Shown here: piece after piece, positions 48,047 through 56,780 of the stretch
Numbering within the stretch: position 1 is the first letter of the stretch
Layout of the letters: each line of letters starts with the position of its first letter
Assembly (NCBI GenBank): GCA_965223435.1
Contig: CBDCWQ010000019.1
Coordinates: forward strand, 434,001-498,000
Direction: 5' to 3'
Source of the DNA: CBDCWQ01 sp965223435
GTDB taxonomy: Bacteria; Myxococcota; Kuafuiibacteriia; Kuafuiibacteriales; Kuafuiibacteriaceae
Length of the DNA stretch: 64,000 bases
The notes under the pieces: model-generated
What the model was told of the DNA's origin: nothing
Databases searched by the model: none
Seen by the model: only the letters and a program-made list of their open reading frames with translations
Program-made: the position numbers and the translations under genes

Positions 48047-48979
48047 TCAGTTCCCCGTGCAGGGCGAGCTTCCGCCGCAATCGTTACAAATGTTGATGAC
48101 ATCACCCCAGCGGGCGGAGGTCACCAGGTCTCCGTTTTGGGTCACCCCTTCGAGAATCCCGCTGAGCCGCATCGGGTAGGCCGGACCAAAGAAATTTCCG
48201 GGCTGACCCAAATCACGATTCGAGGTGAACTCCGGCAAGCTTCCGTCGTACACCGAGAACGGCTGAAACTTTCGGATATCCTCGAGGCTGTTGACCGACA
48301 GTGCCCCCGGTCCAGCCACACTGTTGAATTGCCGTTGGAGCACATCGCACTCGTGGCTCCCGCTCAGATCCACAGAGTAGTTTGGAAGCGCCGAACACTC
48401 TCCCTGACCCTGAAACGCGTTGCAGCACGCGTTCGCCTGCGCCGCAATGCTGAAGAGGTCAGAAATCGCCCGAGAGAGCTGCTCGGTCACCGGCCGAATC
48501 GCGACCAGGCCAAGCCCACCGCCGGGCTCGATGGATTGTCCCGCCGCCCGGATCGTATCGACACCCGATACCTCTCGGTTCAGGTCATCACGACGGTCGA
48601 GACAAAAGGGTTGCTGCACTGAAAACTGGGGAAGAAACAGGGGTCCCAGTCCTGCGGAGAAACCGTCGAGCTCACACTCCCAGCGCAAATCAAAACTTTG
48701 GGGAATCACAATGTTGGGAAAGGTGTAGGTGTCCATCGGATCCTCAGCACTGAACTGAACCGTCCCTGCTTGAAGATTGTTCTGCACCTGAAGATTCAGG
48801 ATAAAGGTTCGCGAAACACTGGCATCGTAGTGCAGAAACACAAGGGTCTCGTCAGAGTCCGCCTTGAAGGCACACGTCGCGGCGTCCTCGGGCGCGGCAA
48901 TGTTCTTGATCACCAACGCGGTCTCAAGGTTGTTGCACCCAATGAGTGCGAGCGCCAAAGTGCCGTACAATCTTTTCAT
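48047..48979 (-). CDS. Hypothetical lipoprotein in the pil operon
   Basis: The 310-residue product starts MKRLYGTLALALIGCNN, with a short signal peptide and lipobox LIGC (Cys15), so it should be an outer-membrane or periplasmic lipoprotein. It contains about twelve cysteines, many in the second half (NACCNAF, NICNDCGGSSPC), suggesting disulfides. No family is recognised. The ATG overlaps the aroKB stop as ATGA and the stop lies just before the roadblock gene. Position suggests a pilus or envelope role, unproven. Confidence 0.85.
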   Translation of the reverse strand: MKRLYGTLALALIGCNNLETALVIKNIAAPEDAATCAFKADSDETLVFLHYDASVSRTFILNLQVQNNLQAGTVQFSAEDPMDTYTFPNIVIPQSFDLRWECELDGFSAGLGPLFLPQFSVQQPFCLDRRDDLNREVSGVDTIRAAGQSIEPGGGLGLVAIRPVTEQLSRAISDLFSIAAQANACCNAFQGQGECSALPNYSVDLSGSHECDVLQRQFNSVAGPGALSVNSLEDIRKFQPFSVYDGSLPEFTSNRDLGQPGNFFGPAYPMRLSGILEGVTQNGDLVTSARWGDVINICNDCGGSSPCTGN

Positions 48980-50538
48980 CGATCTTCTCCGCAGGATATC
49001 AAACCGCCCGCTACTTCGCCCAAGGATACCCGCCGAATGAACGTTTTGCCCACTCTTTGGATCCCAATGAGGTCAGTAGCACGATCCGTGCCCTTTTTGT
49101 CGTGTCTCAGGTGCGAAGCGCTCCCACCCAGCAGTGCCCTATCAGCGCCTGTGGGAAGCCCTAATTTTTGGAGTCCGTCTACGATGCGAACCGCCTCTGC
49201 TTCAGTCGTCCACCCCTGCTGGGCCGACCAGCGGGCCATGGCGGCGATGCCAATGGCCACCGCCTCTCCGTGTCTCATACCGTAGTTCGAGGCCGCCTCG
49301 AGGCAGTGCCCCAAAGTATGACCCAGGTTTAAGAGTTTTCGCGGCCCCGCCTCAAACGGATCGCTGCCCACAATGGCTGCTTTGTGGCGAATGCCCGAAG
49401 CGATCTGGGACGAGGTGACCCCCGGCGCGTCCACCAACGCATCGAACAGAGCCCCATCGCGGATAATGGCAATCTTGACCAACTCCGCAAGCCCCGAACG
49501 CATTTCTTCTTCGGGAAGGCTCTTGAGGAGATCCGTATCAGCGATCACATGGGCGGCCGCATGAAAGGCCCCGATAAGATTGCGCCCCGCTTTCGCATTC
49601 ACGGCGCACTTGCCTCCCACTGAAGCGTCCACTTGGGCCAACAAGGTGGAGGGCACCAACACCAAGGGCGCTCCCCGAGCGAGCAAACTCGCCACCAAGC
49701 CAGCCAAATCACAGGTCGCGCCCCCACCAAGGCCAATCACCGTGCTCTGCCGCCCGCCCCCCGCCTCGAGGGCTTGTTCAAGAATGCGCCCGAGCGACGA
49801 CCAGGTCTTCACCGCCTCACCGCCGGGAACCCCGATCACGGTCGTCGGGAAAAGGGCTTGCACCGGCTCGAGATAACGCGCGCGCGCCTCCGCCGGAACC
49901 CCTTCATCCAAAATGGCGATGACCGGGCGCGTCGGCATCGTATCCGCGACCGCACCGGCCAAAGCCTCTTCGAGCCCGGCACCGACGAGCACTCGGCTCT
50001 GGCTGGCACCCACCTCGACCGGAATCACGTCAAGGTCCTGGGCCGCGGCCACCACCCGATCCACCACCGAATTCTGATCCCCAACAACCTCGACCTGCCG
50101 ATCAACGGCGGCATAGCTCGTCTTGCGTTCCGCCAAGAGCGCTTCAAGCTTGGAAGATCCATCCTCCGAAGCCGACAGCAGCGGCCGATCCGACCCGTCA
50201 TTCTCCAGGTGGGTACGAAGCAAAGCGAGGCTGCCCGAGAGCCCCACAACCGGTCCCGCCATGCGGGCCGCCTTGCGCCCCTCGCGTGTGGTCAAAGTCC
50301 CGCCCCCCAGAGCCACGACCTTGGGACGCTCGTCCAGAGACCGAAGAGCCTCCACTTCAATTTGCCGAAAAGCCGACTCTCCGTCCTCTCGAATGATCTC
50401 AGCGGGGGTACGGGATGTCCGAGTTTTGACCAAGACATCGAGGTCGACGGCACTCAGCCCAAGCCGCTTGGCGACCGCGCTCACCAGCGTCGACTTACCC
50501 ACGCCTGGTGGGCCCGAAAGGACGAGGGACGGGCTCAT
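48976..50538 (-). CDS. aroKB: Fused shikimate kinase and 3-dehydroquinate synthase
   Basis: The 520-residue protein joins two shikimate-pathway enzymes. Residues 1-165: shikimate kinase with Walker A GPPGVGKST, DLD shikimate-binding segment, ALGGGTLTT and a SDRPLL lid segment. Residues about 175-520: 3-dehydroquinate synthase with GGGATCDLAG, PSTLLAQVDASVGGK, KLLNLGHTLGH and the zinc ligand-containing MRHGEAVAIG. It thus catalyses the second and fifth steps. It follows pilQ after 3 bases and precedes the lipoprotein with a 4-base overlap, so it is embedded in the pilus operon. Confidence 0.95.
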   Translation of the reverse strand: MSPSLVLSGPPGVGKSTLVSAVAKRLGLSAVDLDVLVKTRTSRTPAEIIREDGESAFRQIEVEALRSLDERPKVVALGGGTLTTREGRKAARMAGPVVGLSGSLALLRTHLENDGSDRPLLSASEDGSSKLEALLAERKTSYAAVDRQVEVVGDQNSVVDRVVAAAQDLDVIPVEVGASQSRVLVGAGLEEALAGAVADTMPTRPVIAILDEGVPAEARARYLEPVQALFPTTVIGVPGGEAVKTWSSLGRILEQALEAGGGRQSTVIGLGGGATCDLAGLVASLLARGAPLVLVPSTLLAQVDASVGGKCAVNAKAGRNLIGAFHAAAHVIADTDLLKSLPEEEMRSGLAELVKIAIIRDGALFDALVDAPGVTSSQIASGIRHKAAIVGSDPFEAGPRKLLNLGHTLGHCLEAASNYGMRHGEAVAIGIAAMARWSAQQGWTTEAEAVRIVDGLQKLGLPTGADRALLGGSASHLRHDKKGTDRATDLIGIQRVGKTFIRRVSLGEVAGGLISCGEDR

Positions 50539-50541
50539 GGC

Positions 50542-53394
50542 CTATTGGGTCGACACCAGAGCCTGCGATCGATTGACGATCCTCGGTGAAACGAAAATCA
50601 GCAGCTCGTCCCGCGCATCGGTCCGACTGCTGCTCTTAAAGAGCCATCCGAGCACCGGGATTTTGCCGATCCAGGGCACGTACGATTTATTGCTTTGCGC
50701 CGTTCGGCGGTACAACCCACCGAGCACGGCGGTATCGCCATCTCGGACAATCATCTGAGTGGCGGCTTCCTTGGTGATGATGCCAGGAACGCCGAGCAAA
50801 TCGACCCGGTCCGAAAGCTCGTTTTTCTTGGCCTGAATCGCCATCAGAATCGACCCATCTTGCGTGACGTGTGGCCGAACCTGAAGTTCGATATTCGCGT
50901 CGATGAAACGGGTCGAAGGCCCGTTGGCGGTAATGACGGTGATCGGCACCTTTTCGCCCGAGAGAATCTTCGCCGCCTTGTTGTCGAGGGTGACGACCTT
51001 GGGCGCAGACACAATCTTCACCTTGCCCGTCGCCTCCGCGGCCGACAGACGCAAATTGATCAACGCCGATCCGCCGGCAGAGCCAAAAATGAACCCGAGC
51101 GCACCACCACCACCGGAACCGACCGTGGCCGGCATGTTGATGGCAAAATTGGGATTCCCGAGAACACCCTCGGTCACGTTGTTCTGCCCGTCGTCAGCCG
51201 CGCCCGCGATGCGAATATTGTTGGGGAAACTAAGACCGGTCGAGGTCCCGAACTGCTGGGTCAAACTCACGTTACCGCCCCACTGAATACCGAGCTCACG
51301 CGTGAAGCTTGACCGAGCCTCCACGATGCGCGCCTCGATCAAAACTTGTGGCGTCTGGGTATCAAGAGTCCGAACCAAACGCTCCACCTTGAGCAAGACC
51401 TCCGCGATGTCTTCAACCACCAAAACGTTGGTCCGAACATCGATGTTGACCTTGCCCCGTGGCGAAAGAAGGGCCGTCACCTGCGGTTTGATTTCGCTGG
51501 CCACTGCGTAACTCACCGGTATCAGGCGTACGGTGAGGGGCTCCAAGTCGATACGCGCTTTTTCGCGGTCGATGCGAAGCTCTTCTTCCTTCTTGAGGAC
51601 TTCGATGGGCGCCACTCGAATGATGTTTCCGTTCCGCACTTTGTCGAGCTGCATCGAACGCAAGATGATATCCAGCGCCTGGTCCCAGGGCACATTCCGA
51701 AGTTTGATGGTGATGCGCCCGCTCACGTCGGAGGCTGCAACGATGTTCAGCTTTGAAACGTCAGCCAGCAGTCGAAGGACGTTCTGGATGTCGGCATCTT
51801 TGAGATCGATGGAAATACGCCGCCCTTTGTACCTCCGTTTGGTGGGGATCAAAGTCGCTGCCGCCCTTCGCGCCTGCGCCCCGCCCGCCGCCGCGTAGCC
51901 CGAGGTCGCCTGCTCCCCGTAGTGGACAATCTCGGTCCGTTCTTCGGCCTTGTTCCGGAAATCCCACATCACCCGGTTTCCCTTCGTCCAGTGCCGGTGT
52001 TCGGTCCCCGAGCTGAGCGACGCAACCAACACGCTGTCGCTCCCCTCTTGATAGGTGGATACGCTTTCGACGGTACGCCCGGCGATGGCCGTCACGTCCA
52101 AGGTACGCTCCAGAACCTCAGGTAGCAAAACGCCTTTAAGCCGCAACATGGCTCGACCGGGCTGCCCTTTCGAAGGCTGCTCCACCTGCACCACGCCATC
52201 AAGCTCGACGGTCAGCCGAAAGAAACCCTCTTTCGGATCGAAGCGCACATCGAGAACGTTCGCCTGAGCCGATTCTGACAGCGGACCCGTAGCCGGTTGC
52301 CCCGCCCCGGCTTGGGGCCGCGCCGATGCCGGAGGAACCACGGCGGCCACTGTGGGCAACGCCCCCGCCCCCACATCGGGGGTCTTGGCGACTGGCGCCT
52401 CCGCAACTTTGGGCTCTACAACCGCTTTCGTCTTCGCCGGATCCGTTTTCGCGGCCCGAATCCCTTTTGCAGCCTGGGTCGCTTTCGCCATCTGAGGAGG
52501 AGAGACCGCGATTTCGAGATACTGCCCAACCACGGTCACATCGACCTGCGGCACGGGTTCGCCGGACTTCAGATCAAGGACAAAACGCACGCGGTCCGGA
52601 TTCGACGCAATTCGAGCGCGCTCCACTCCGCGGCGACGGATCTTGAGCCGCTGCCACTTGGGTCGAATCTTGGCCCCCACCACATCCACCAACACCCGGC
52701 CGGGATTCTCGAGCTGCTCGATGCGAACGGCCGCTTCTTCCACGTTCCCCTTCAAAAGTTTGCTGCGAAGAACCACGCGATCGCCCCGCACCTTTTTCTT
52801 CAGCTTCCCGAGCTCCACGACCTCTTCGCGCGCGGGTGCGCCGGCCGGGACGGCCTTATCCGCGGCTTCTGGCTTAGGGGTCGCCTCGGGCTTTTCACGA
52901 ACAGCGGTACCGGACTTCGCCGGCTCAGAAGCAGACCCGTTCACCTTGGCGGGGACGTCGGCCGCTGGGCTTTCCCCTTCTACCGACACCGTGATCTTTC
53001 GGTCCGAGGCGCGCACACGGTAAGGCAGATCTTTTTCGAGCGCGATCTCGACCCGGAGAATGGACGACACACCGTCCGAGAAACGCTGCGTGGACAGGTA
53101 CCGGACGACCCCATCGTTCACCTTCAGAAGATCCAGAGCCTCCCGCGCACGGGCATTGTTCACATCGACAAGAATGCGAAACGGCGAGGACAAGAGAAAC
53201 ACGGAGTAGGTCGCCTTTTGGTCCGTGTGAATGACAACGTCGCGGCCGTTGCCCTTGCTCAAGGTTTCGATGCGTTCAATGGTCACGGGGCCCTTGGTCT
53301 CGGCGGCGGCGCCCCCTGGCCACCCGACCAGCACAAAGGCAGCAGCAAACGCCCCCGCCTGCCTGGCGAATTCTGCGGTCCGTTGAATCAACAT
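50542..53394 (-). CDS. pilQ: Type IV pilus secretin PilQ
   Basis: The 950-residue protein has a signal peptide ending near AAAETKG, three AMIN-like domains (about 40-140, 200-300 and 385-490), long Ala/Pro/Lys linkers, an STN/N0 domain (ISIDLKDADIQNVLRLLADVS, about 525), an N1 domain (VSYAVASEIKPQ), and a secretin domain from about 680 (PQVLIEARIVEA) to the end (VPWIGKIPVLGWLF, DELLIFVSPRIV). It forms the outer-membrane pore through which the pilus passes; the AMIN domains bind peptidoglycan. It is downstream of pilP as usual. Confidence 0.97.
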   Translation of the reverse strand: MLIQRTAEFARQAGAFAAAFVLVGWPGGAAAETKGPVTIERIETLSKGNGRDVVIHTDQKATYSVFLLSSPFRILVDVNNARAREALDLLKVNDGVVRYLSTQRFSDGVSSILRVEIALEKDLPYRVRASDRKITVSVEGESPAADVPAKVNGSASEPAKSGTAVREKPEATPKPEAADKAVPAGAPAREEVVELGKLKKKVRGDRVVLRSKLLKGNVEEAAVRIEQLENPGRVLVDVVGAKIRPKWQRLKIRRRGVERARIASNPDRVRFVLDLKSGEPVPQVDVTVVGQYLEIAVSPPQMAKATQAAKGIRAAKTDPAKTKAVVEPKVAEAPVAKTPDVGAGALPTVAAVVPPASARPQAGAGQPATGPLSESAQANVLDVRFDPKEGFFRLTVELDGVVQVEQPSKGQPGRAMLRLKGVLLPEVLERTLDVTAIAGRTVESVSTYQEGSDSVLVASLSSGTEHRHWTKGNRVMWDFRNKAEERTEIVHYGEQATSGYAAAGGAQARRAAATLIPTKRRYKGRRISIDLKDADIQNVLRLLADVSKLNIVAASDVSGRITIKLRNVPWDQALDIILRSMQLDKVRNGNIIRVAPIEVLKKEEELRIDREKARIDLEPLTVRLIPVSYAVASEIKPQVTALLSPRGKVNIDVRTNVLVVEDIAEVLLKVERLVRTLDTQTPQVLIEARIVEARSSFTRELGIQWGGNVSLTQQFGTSTGLSFPNNIRIAGAADDGQNNVTEGVLGNPNFAINMPATVGSGGGGALGFIFGSAGGSALINLRLSAAEATGKVKIVSAPKVVTLDNKAAKILSGEKVPITVITANGPSTRFIDANIELQVRPHVTQDGSILMAIQAKKNELSDRVDLLGVPGIITKEAATQMIVRDGDTAVLGGLYRRTAQSNKSYVPWIGKIPVLGWLFKSSSRTDARDELLIFVSPRIVNRSQALVSTQ

Positions 53395-53442
53395 TCTCGA
53401 TGCCTCTCTCGGGTTCGGTGCGACTGTTGCATGGTCATCACA

Positions 53443-54048
53443 TTAATCAAGTTTCAATTCTTTCGGCTTCGGCAAACACATCGGAACCTTGTTGGTCACT
53501 TTCCGACCCGTGTAGTCGCGATATTCCTCTTTGATAACCACGCATTCAGGATTGATCTCGGCAATTCGTCCCCAATTCTTGCCAATAAGCGTTCCCCGCG
53601 TAAGGGTATGGCCCTTTCCTGAAGGATCTTCCACCATTGCGTAGGGCGTGGCGATTCGTGAGACCACCGCCACCAACTTGAGCTGATCGACCTCATAGGT
53701 CTGAAGCTCGGTACGCTGCTCGGGATCCTTGATCACCCGATCCTCAAACAAAGATCGGAAAGGGTCCCGCTTGCCGATGGGCGAATACGCGTATGCGATC
53801 TCGGACGCTTCATCGGCGGGCGCAGCTTCCGCCTTTGCGGCCGGCGCCTTCGCCGGAGCCGGCTTCTTGGCCACCTTTTTGGGCGCCGGTTTGGGCTTCT
53901 TCTTGGGCGGATCCTCGCCGCACGCACCAAGCACCAACCCCACAAGCACCACTAAGCCCAGGTGGGCGGCAAAACCCACGCAAACCCGCCACCCTAACCG
54001 GGGCCAAACGGGACGGATCCATTGAAATGCTGTGCGGAACGTTTTCAT
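53443..54048 (-). CDS. pilP: Pilus assembly lipoprotein PilP
   Basis: The 201-residue protein has an unusually long N-terminal region before the hydrophobic segment and a lipobox VLGAC near residue 43. A Lys/Pro/Ala-rich linker leads into a PilP beta-sandwich (IGKRDPFRSLFEDRV, KLVAVVSRIATPYAMVEDP, GKGHTLTRGTLIG). PilP links the inner-membrane PilN-PilO complex to the secretin. The ATG overlaps the pilO stop by one base (TAATG). Confidence 0.95.
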   Translation of the reverse strand: MKTFRTAFQWIRPVWPRLGWRVCVGFAAHLGLVVLVGLVLGACGEDPPKKKPKPAPKKVAKKPAPAKAPAAKAEAAPADEASEIAYAYSPIGKRDPFRSLFEDRVIKDPEQRTELQTYEVDQLKLVAVVSRIATPYAMVEDPSGKGHTLTRGTLIGKNWGRIAEINPECVVIKEEYRDYTGRKVTNKVPMCLPKPKELKLD

Positions 54049-54671
54049 TATTTCTTTCCCGCAGGCGGCTTACCCTTGCGTCCACCCTTGCCCTTTGGCT
54101 TCTTTTGCTCCACGAACTTGAAGGTAGTCGCAAGAAAACTAGCATCCAGCATGATCTTCTTGTTCACCACCTTGGGTTCTTCCAGCATGATGTCGGTGAC
54201 GTTCACGATACGCGTAAGCTTCGAGACCTTGTCGAAAAACACTGCGATCGAGTGGTAATTGCCGTTGACCGCCATCTTCACAGGTATCTTGGCGTAGAAT
54301 CGCTCCACGAGCTCCGCCTGGGGCTCGAAGGTGGACATTTCGCAGTCAGACTGCTCTACAAGCGCGGCTATTTTTTGAAGGAGTTCGGGAATCTCAGCTT
54401 CATTGGGCAGTGATGTCAGTGCCTCGTTCAGCTGCTGTTTCAGGCGCTCGACCTCAACCCGGTAGCGGGTCAGGTCCCGCGCGATCGCCCGTTTTTTAAC
54501 CAAATTGGCGTCAAGCTGCTGGATGCGGTTTTCCGATTTCTTGATCTCGGTCTTGATGGGGCTGACCCAAATGAAATACGCCGCAAGTACGATGGCCGCC
54601 ACCGCGCCTGCGAGGAACACAACCCGTTGGGCGATGGGAATCTTGGCTATTTTGGCAACAAGTTCTTCCAC
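54048..54671 (-). CDS. pilO: Pilus alignment protein PilO
   Basis: The 207-residue protein has a cytoplasmic start, a membrane span at about 17-36 (VVFLAGAVAAIVLAAYFIW), a coiled coil, and the ferredoxin-like periplasmic domain with the PilO pattern AELVERFYAKIPVKMAVNGNYH. A basic Lys/Gly tail follows. AAGGGG lies before the GTG start. It pairs with PilN in the alignment complex. Confidence 0.95.
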   Translation of the reverse strand: MEELVAKIAKIPIAQRVVFLAGAVAAIVLAAYFIWVSPIKTEIKKSENRIQQLDANLVKKRAIARDLTRYRVEVERLKQQLNEALTSLPNEAEIPELLQKIAALVEQSDCEMSTFEPQAELVERFYAKIPVKMAVNGNYHSIAVFFDKVSKLTRIVNVTDIMLEEPKVVNKKIMLDASFLATTFKFVEQKKPKGKGGRKGKPPAGKK

Positions 54672-54683
54672 AATAGGCCCCTT

Positions 54684-55235
54684 CTAGGCGGCGTAGTCAA
54701 CGCTGCAGGTGATTCTGAATTCGTAAAAGACAAGCCCGGACTTGTCGGGTTTCATGGCCTTGGAATACCCGAGGACAATGTTCTTGAAGTACTTGGACTT
54801 TTGCAGAGACTTCATGAAAGCGGAGACATCCTCGTGGTGAATCGCATTGCCCTCGATGGTCAACGAGCCCCCTTTTTCGACCAGCTTGCTCAACCACACG
54901 CGCGTAGGGATCTCACTCGAAAGGTCGTCGAGCGCACGGACCGGTCCCGTCTTGCCCCGCTTCAGGTTGTCTATGACTTCGAGTTTCTGTTCGAGTTCGG
55001 TCTTCTTGGCCGTAAACTCGTTCACCTCACCGATGATTTCATCGAGTTGCTTGAGTTCTTGGGTTTTCTCGGCAATTTTGGCCCGTTTTTCGGCCGCGGT
55101 GTCCCGGATCAGCAAAACCCACACGATACAAGCGATCAGGGTCGCCACCAAGATTCCGGCGGCGGCCAACAGTTGGTGCTGAACGGTTTGCTGCTTCTGA
55201 GTCTGGCGAATGGGCAGCAGATTGATACGAATCAT
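54684..55235 (-). CDS. pilN: Pilus alignment protein PilN
   Basis: The ATG at 55235 (GGGAGG upstream) gives the family start MIRINLLPIRQ, the cytoplasmic peptide that PilM binds; the longer frame overlaps pilM. The 183-residue protein has a membrane span at about 23-44, a coiled coil rich in Glu/Lys, and a C-terminal ferredoxin-like domain (VWLSKLVEKGGSLTIEGNAI). It forms the inner-membrane PilN-PilO pair. Confidence 0.95.
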   Translation of the reverse strand: MIRINLLPIRQTQKQQTVQHQLLAAAGILVATLIACIVWVLLIRDTAAEKRAKIAEKTQELKQLDEIIGEVNEFTAKKTELEQKLEVIDNLKRGKTGPVRALDDLSSEIPTRVWLSKLVEKGGSLTIEGNAIHHEDVSAFMKSLQKSKYFKNIVLGYSKAMKPDKSGLVFYEFRITCSVDYAA

Positions 55236-55254
55236 GATGGGCCTCCCCTCTCGC

Positions 55255-56319
55255 TCACTTGTCCGCCGAGTAACGGAGGGCAAGCCCGACCGATACCGCC
55301 GCCATTGGTGCCACGCCCTGCAAATAGTCTGAGTCGAAGCGCGCCGGGTTCACTTCAATGTTCCGGAACGGATTGATAACCTCCACAGCCACACCTGTCC
55401 TGTTTTCGATCGTTTTGATCAAGGCTGGGATTTTAGCCGACCCGCCGCTTAAGAAGATCCGGGCAATATGCGCGTCCGCGGAAGTCGCCGCATAAAAGTC
55501 CAGGGAACGCTGGACCTCGTTGGCGATGGACTCGGACTCGGTCTGAAGCACCCGCTCCACCTCTTGGGGGACGACCGAATCGCTGTCCGGTCCGCCTCCG
55601 CCCAGCTTCAGTGCCTCCGCTTCGTCAAAACTCACATTGAGGGCTTTTTGAACCGCGTCGGTAAATTGGCCCCCTCCGATGGAGATATCACGGGTGAAGG
55701 TCGAAACCGCGTTCGCCAAAATGTTGATGTTGGTCACCGACGCGCCGATGTTGATCAACACCACCGTCTCGGATCGCGGGAGCTCGTAGTTGATCTCGAA
55801 CTGGTTCTGAACCGCAAAAGCGTCGATGTCGACGACCACGGGGTTGAGCCCAGCGCCATGAATGACCTCGGTATAGTCATTCACCATGTCTTTTTTTGCA
55901 GCCACCAGGAGGACATCCATTTGACCCGCTTGGGTCGACTCCGTGGCCAGAATCTGCACGTCGATATTCACGTCGTTGATATCGAATGGAATATACTGCT
56001 CTGCCTCCCATTGGATAGATTCTTCGAGCTCTTCGGGGGTCATCTGGGGCAGATTGATCTTCTTGATGATAACCGAGTGACCAGACACGGAGGTCGCGAC
56101 ATCTTTTGTTCTGATCTTTTGCGAAGCAAAAAGCTCCTGAATGCCGTCCACAACCGCGGTGGAATTCATGAGCGCGCCGTCGACGATGGCTTCAGGTGGA
56201 AGCTGCACCATCCCGAAGGACTGAAGCTGGTACGCACCCCGCTTGGCGGGCTTGAGCTGACAGAGTTTGATCGATCCCGAGCCGATATCCAAGCCGATCG
56301 CAAGTTTGCCTTTCGCCAT
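55255..56319 (-). CDS. pilM: Pilus assembly ATPase-like protein PilM
   Basis: The ATG at 56319 gives MAKGKLAIGLDIGSGSIKL, the actin-like phosphate-binding loop. The 354-residue cytoplasmic protein has the further actin-fold signatures VLINIGASVTNINIL and IFLSGGSAKIPALI. It binds the PilN N-terminus and bridges cytoplasmic motor and inner-membrane parts. It begins the pilM-N-O-P-Q series, 10 bases after the XRE regulator stop. Confidence 0.96.
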   Translation of the reverse strand: MAKGKLAIGLDIGSGSIKLCQLKPAKRGAYQLQSFGMVQLPPEAIVDGALMNSTAVVDGIQELFASQKIRTKDVATSVSGHSVIIKKINLPQMTPEELEESIQWEAEQYIPFDINDVNIDVQILATESTQAGQMDVLLVAAKKDMVNDYTEVIHGAGLNPVVVDIDAFAVQNQFEINYELPRSETVVLINIGASVTNINILANAVSTFTRDISIGGGQFTDAVQKALNVSFDEAEALKLGGGGPDSDSVVPQEVERVLQTESESIANEVQRSLDFYAATSADAHIARIFLSGGSAKIPALIKTIENRTGVAVEVINPFRNIEVNPARFDSDYLQGVAPMAAVSVGLALRYSADK

Positions 56320-56329
56320 CCCGTCGCCT

Positions 56330-56614
56330 CTAACCTTCCTTCTTGACCTTCGCACCGCGGGGCGTTTCGGCTCGGACCTCCTGGTCCCCTGCCTCGTCGC
56401 CGAGCTCAGGGAAGACCAGAGCCTTCTCGTTGATTTTCTTACCCAGGGCGAGAATAATTTTTCTTTTGGTGTCCAGCCGACACTCCGAACCGTTCTCGAT
56501 GCGGTCGATGGTGAGGGCCGAAACCCCCGCTTTACGCGCAAGCTCGGTCTTGGACATCAGAACGTCCTCCCGAAGCTGTCGGACATTGTTCCGGTTACGC
56601 TTCCGCTGACTCAT
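56330..56614 (-). CDS. XRE-family helix-turn-helix protein before pilM
   Basis: The ATG at 56614 gives a 94-residue protein with a Cro/CI helix-turn-helix: NNVRQLREDVLMSKTELARKAGVSALTIDRIENG, then a dimer or cap region (KRKIILALGKKINEKALVF) and a charged tail. It is the first gene of the long pilus operon and may autoregulate it. A GATGC-N8-GCATC inverted repeat lies about 65-85 bases upstream. The target is inferred from position only. Confidence 0.85.
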   Translation of the reverse strand: MSQRKRNRNNVRQLREDVLMSKTELARKAGVSALTIDRIENGSECRLDTKRKIILALGKKINEKALVFPELGDEAGDQEVRAETPRGAKVKKEG

Positions 56615-56679
56615 CTCGCCCCTTGGGGCCCCGATGATGTGGATAGCCCAGAGCGCCGTCAAGATTGGCGCAGTAAAAT

Positions 56680-56697
56680 GATGCATAATTAAGCATC
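56680..56697. promoter_or_regulatory. Inverted repeat upstream of the XRE-pil operon
   Basis: GATGC-N8-GCATC with an AT-rich spacer, in an AT-rich stretch that also holds TATAAAAG on the minus strand. It is in the right place for a promoter and operator of the XRE regulator. Short arms make chance occurrence possible. Confidence 0.35.
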
Positions 56698-56780
56698 TTT
56701 TATAGTCTCGTATATAGGGTTAACTCGAAATAAGCTCAACCAAGGCAGGGCATGCACCGATCCAGGTTCCGATGTCGCGT

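Noticed and set aside
52297..53622. Plus-strand ORF of about 440 codons opposite pilQ
   Set aside because: Arg/His-rich translation, antisense to a certain gene.
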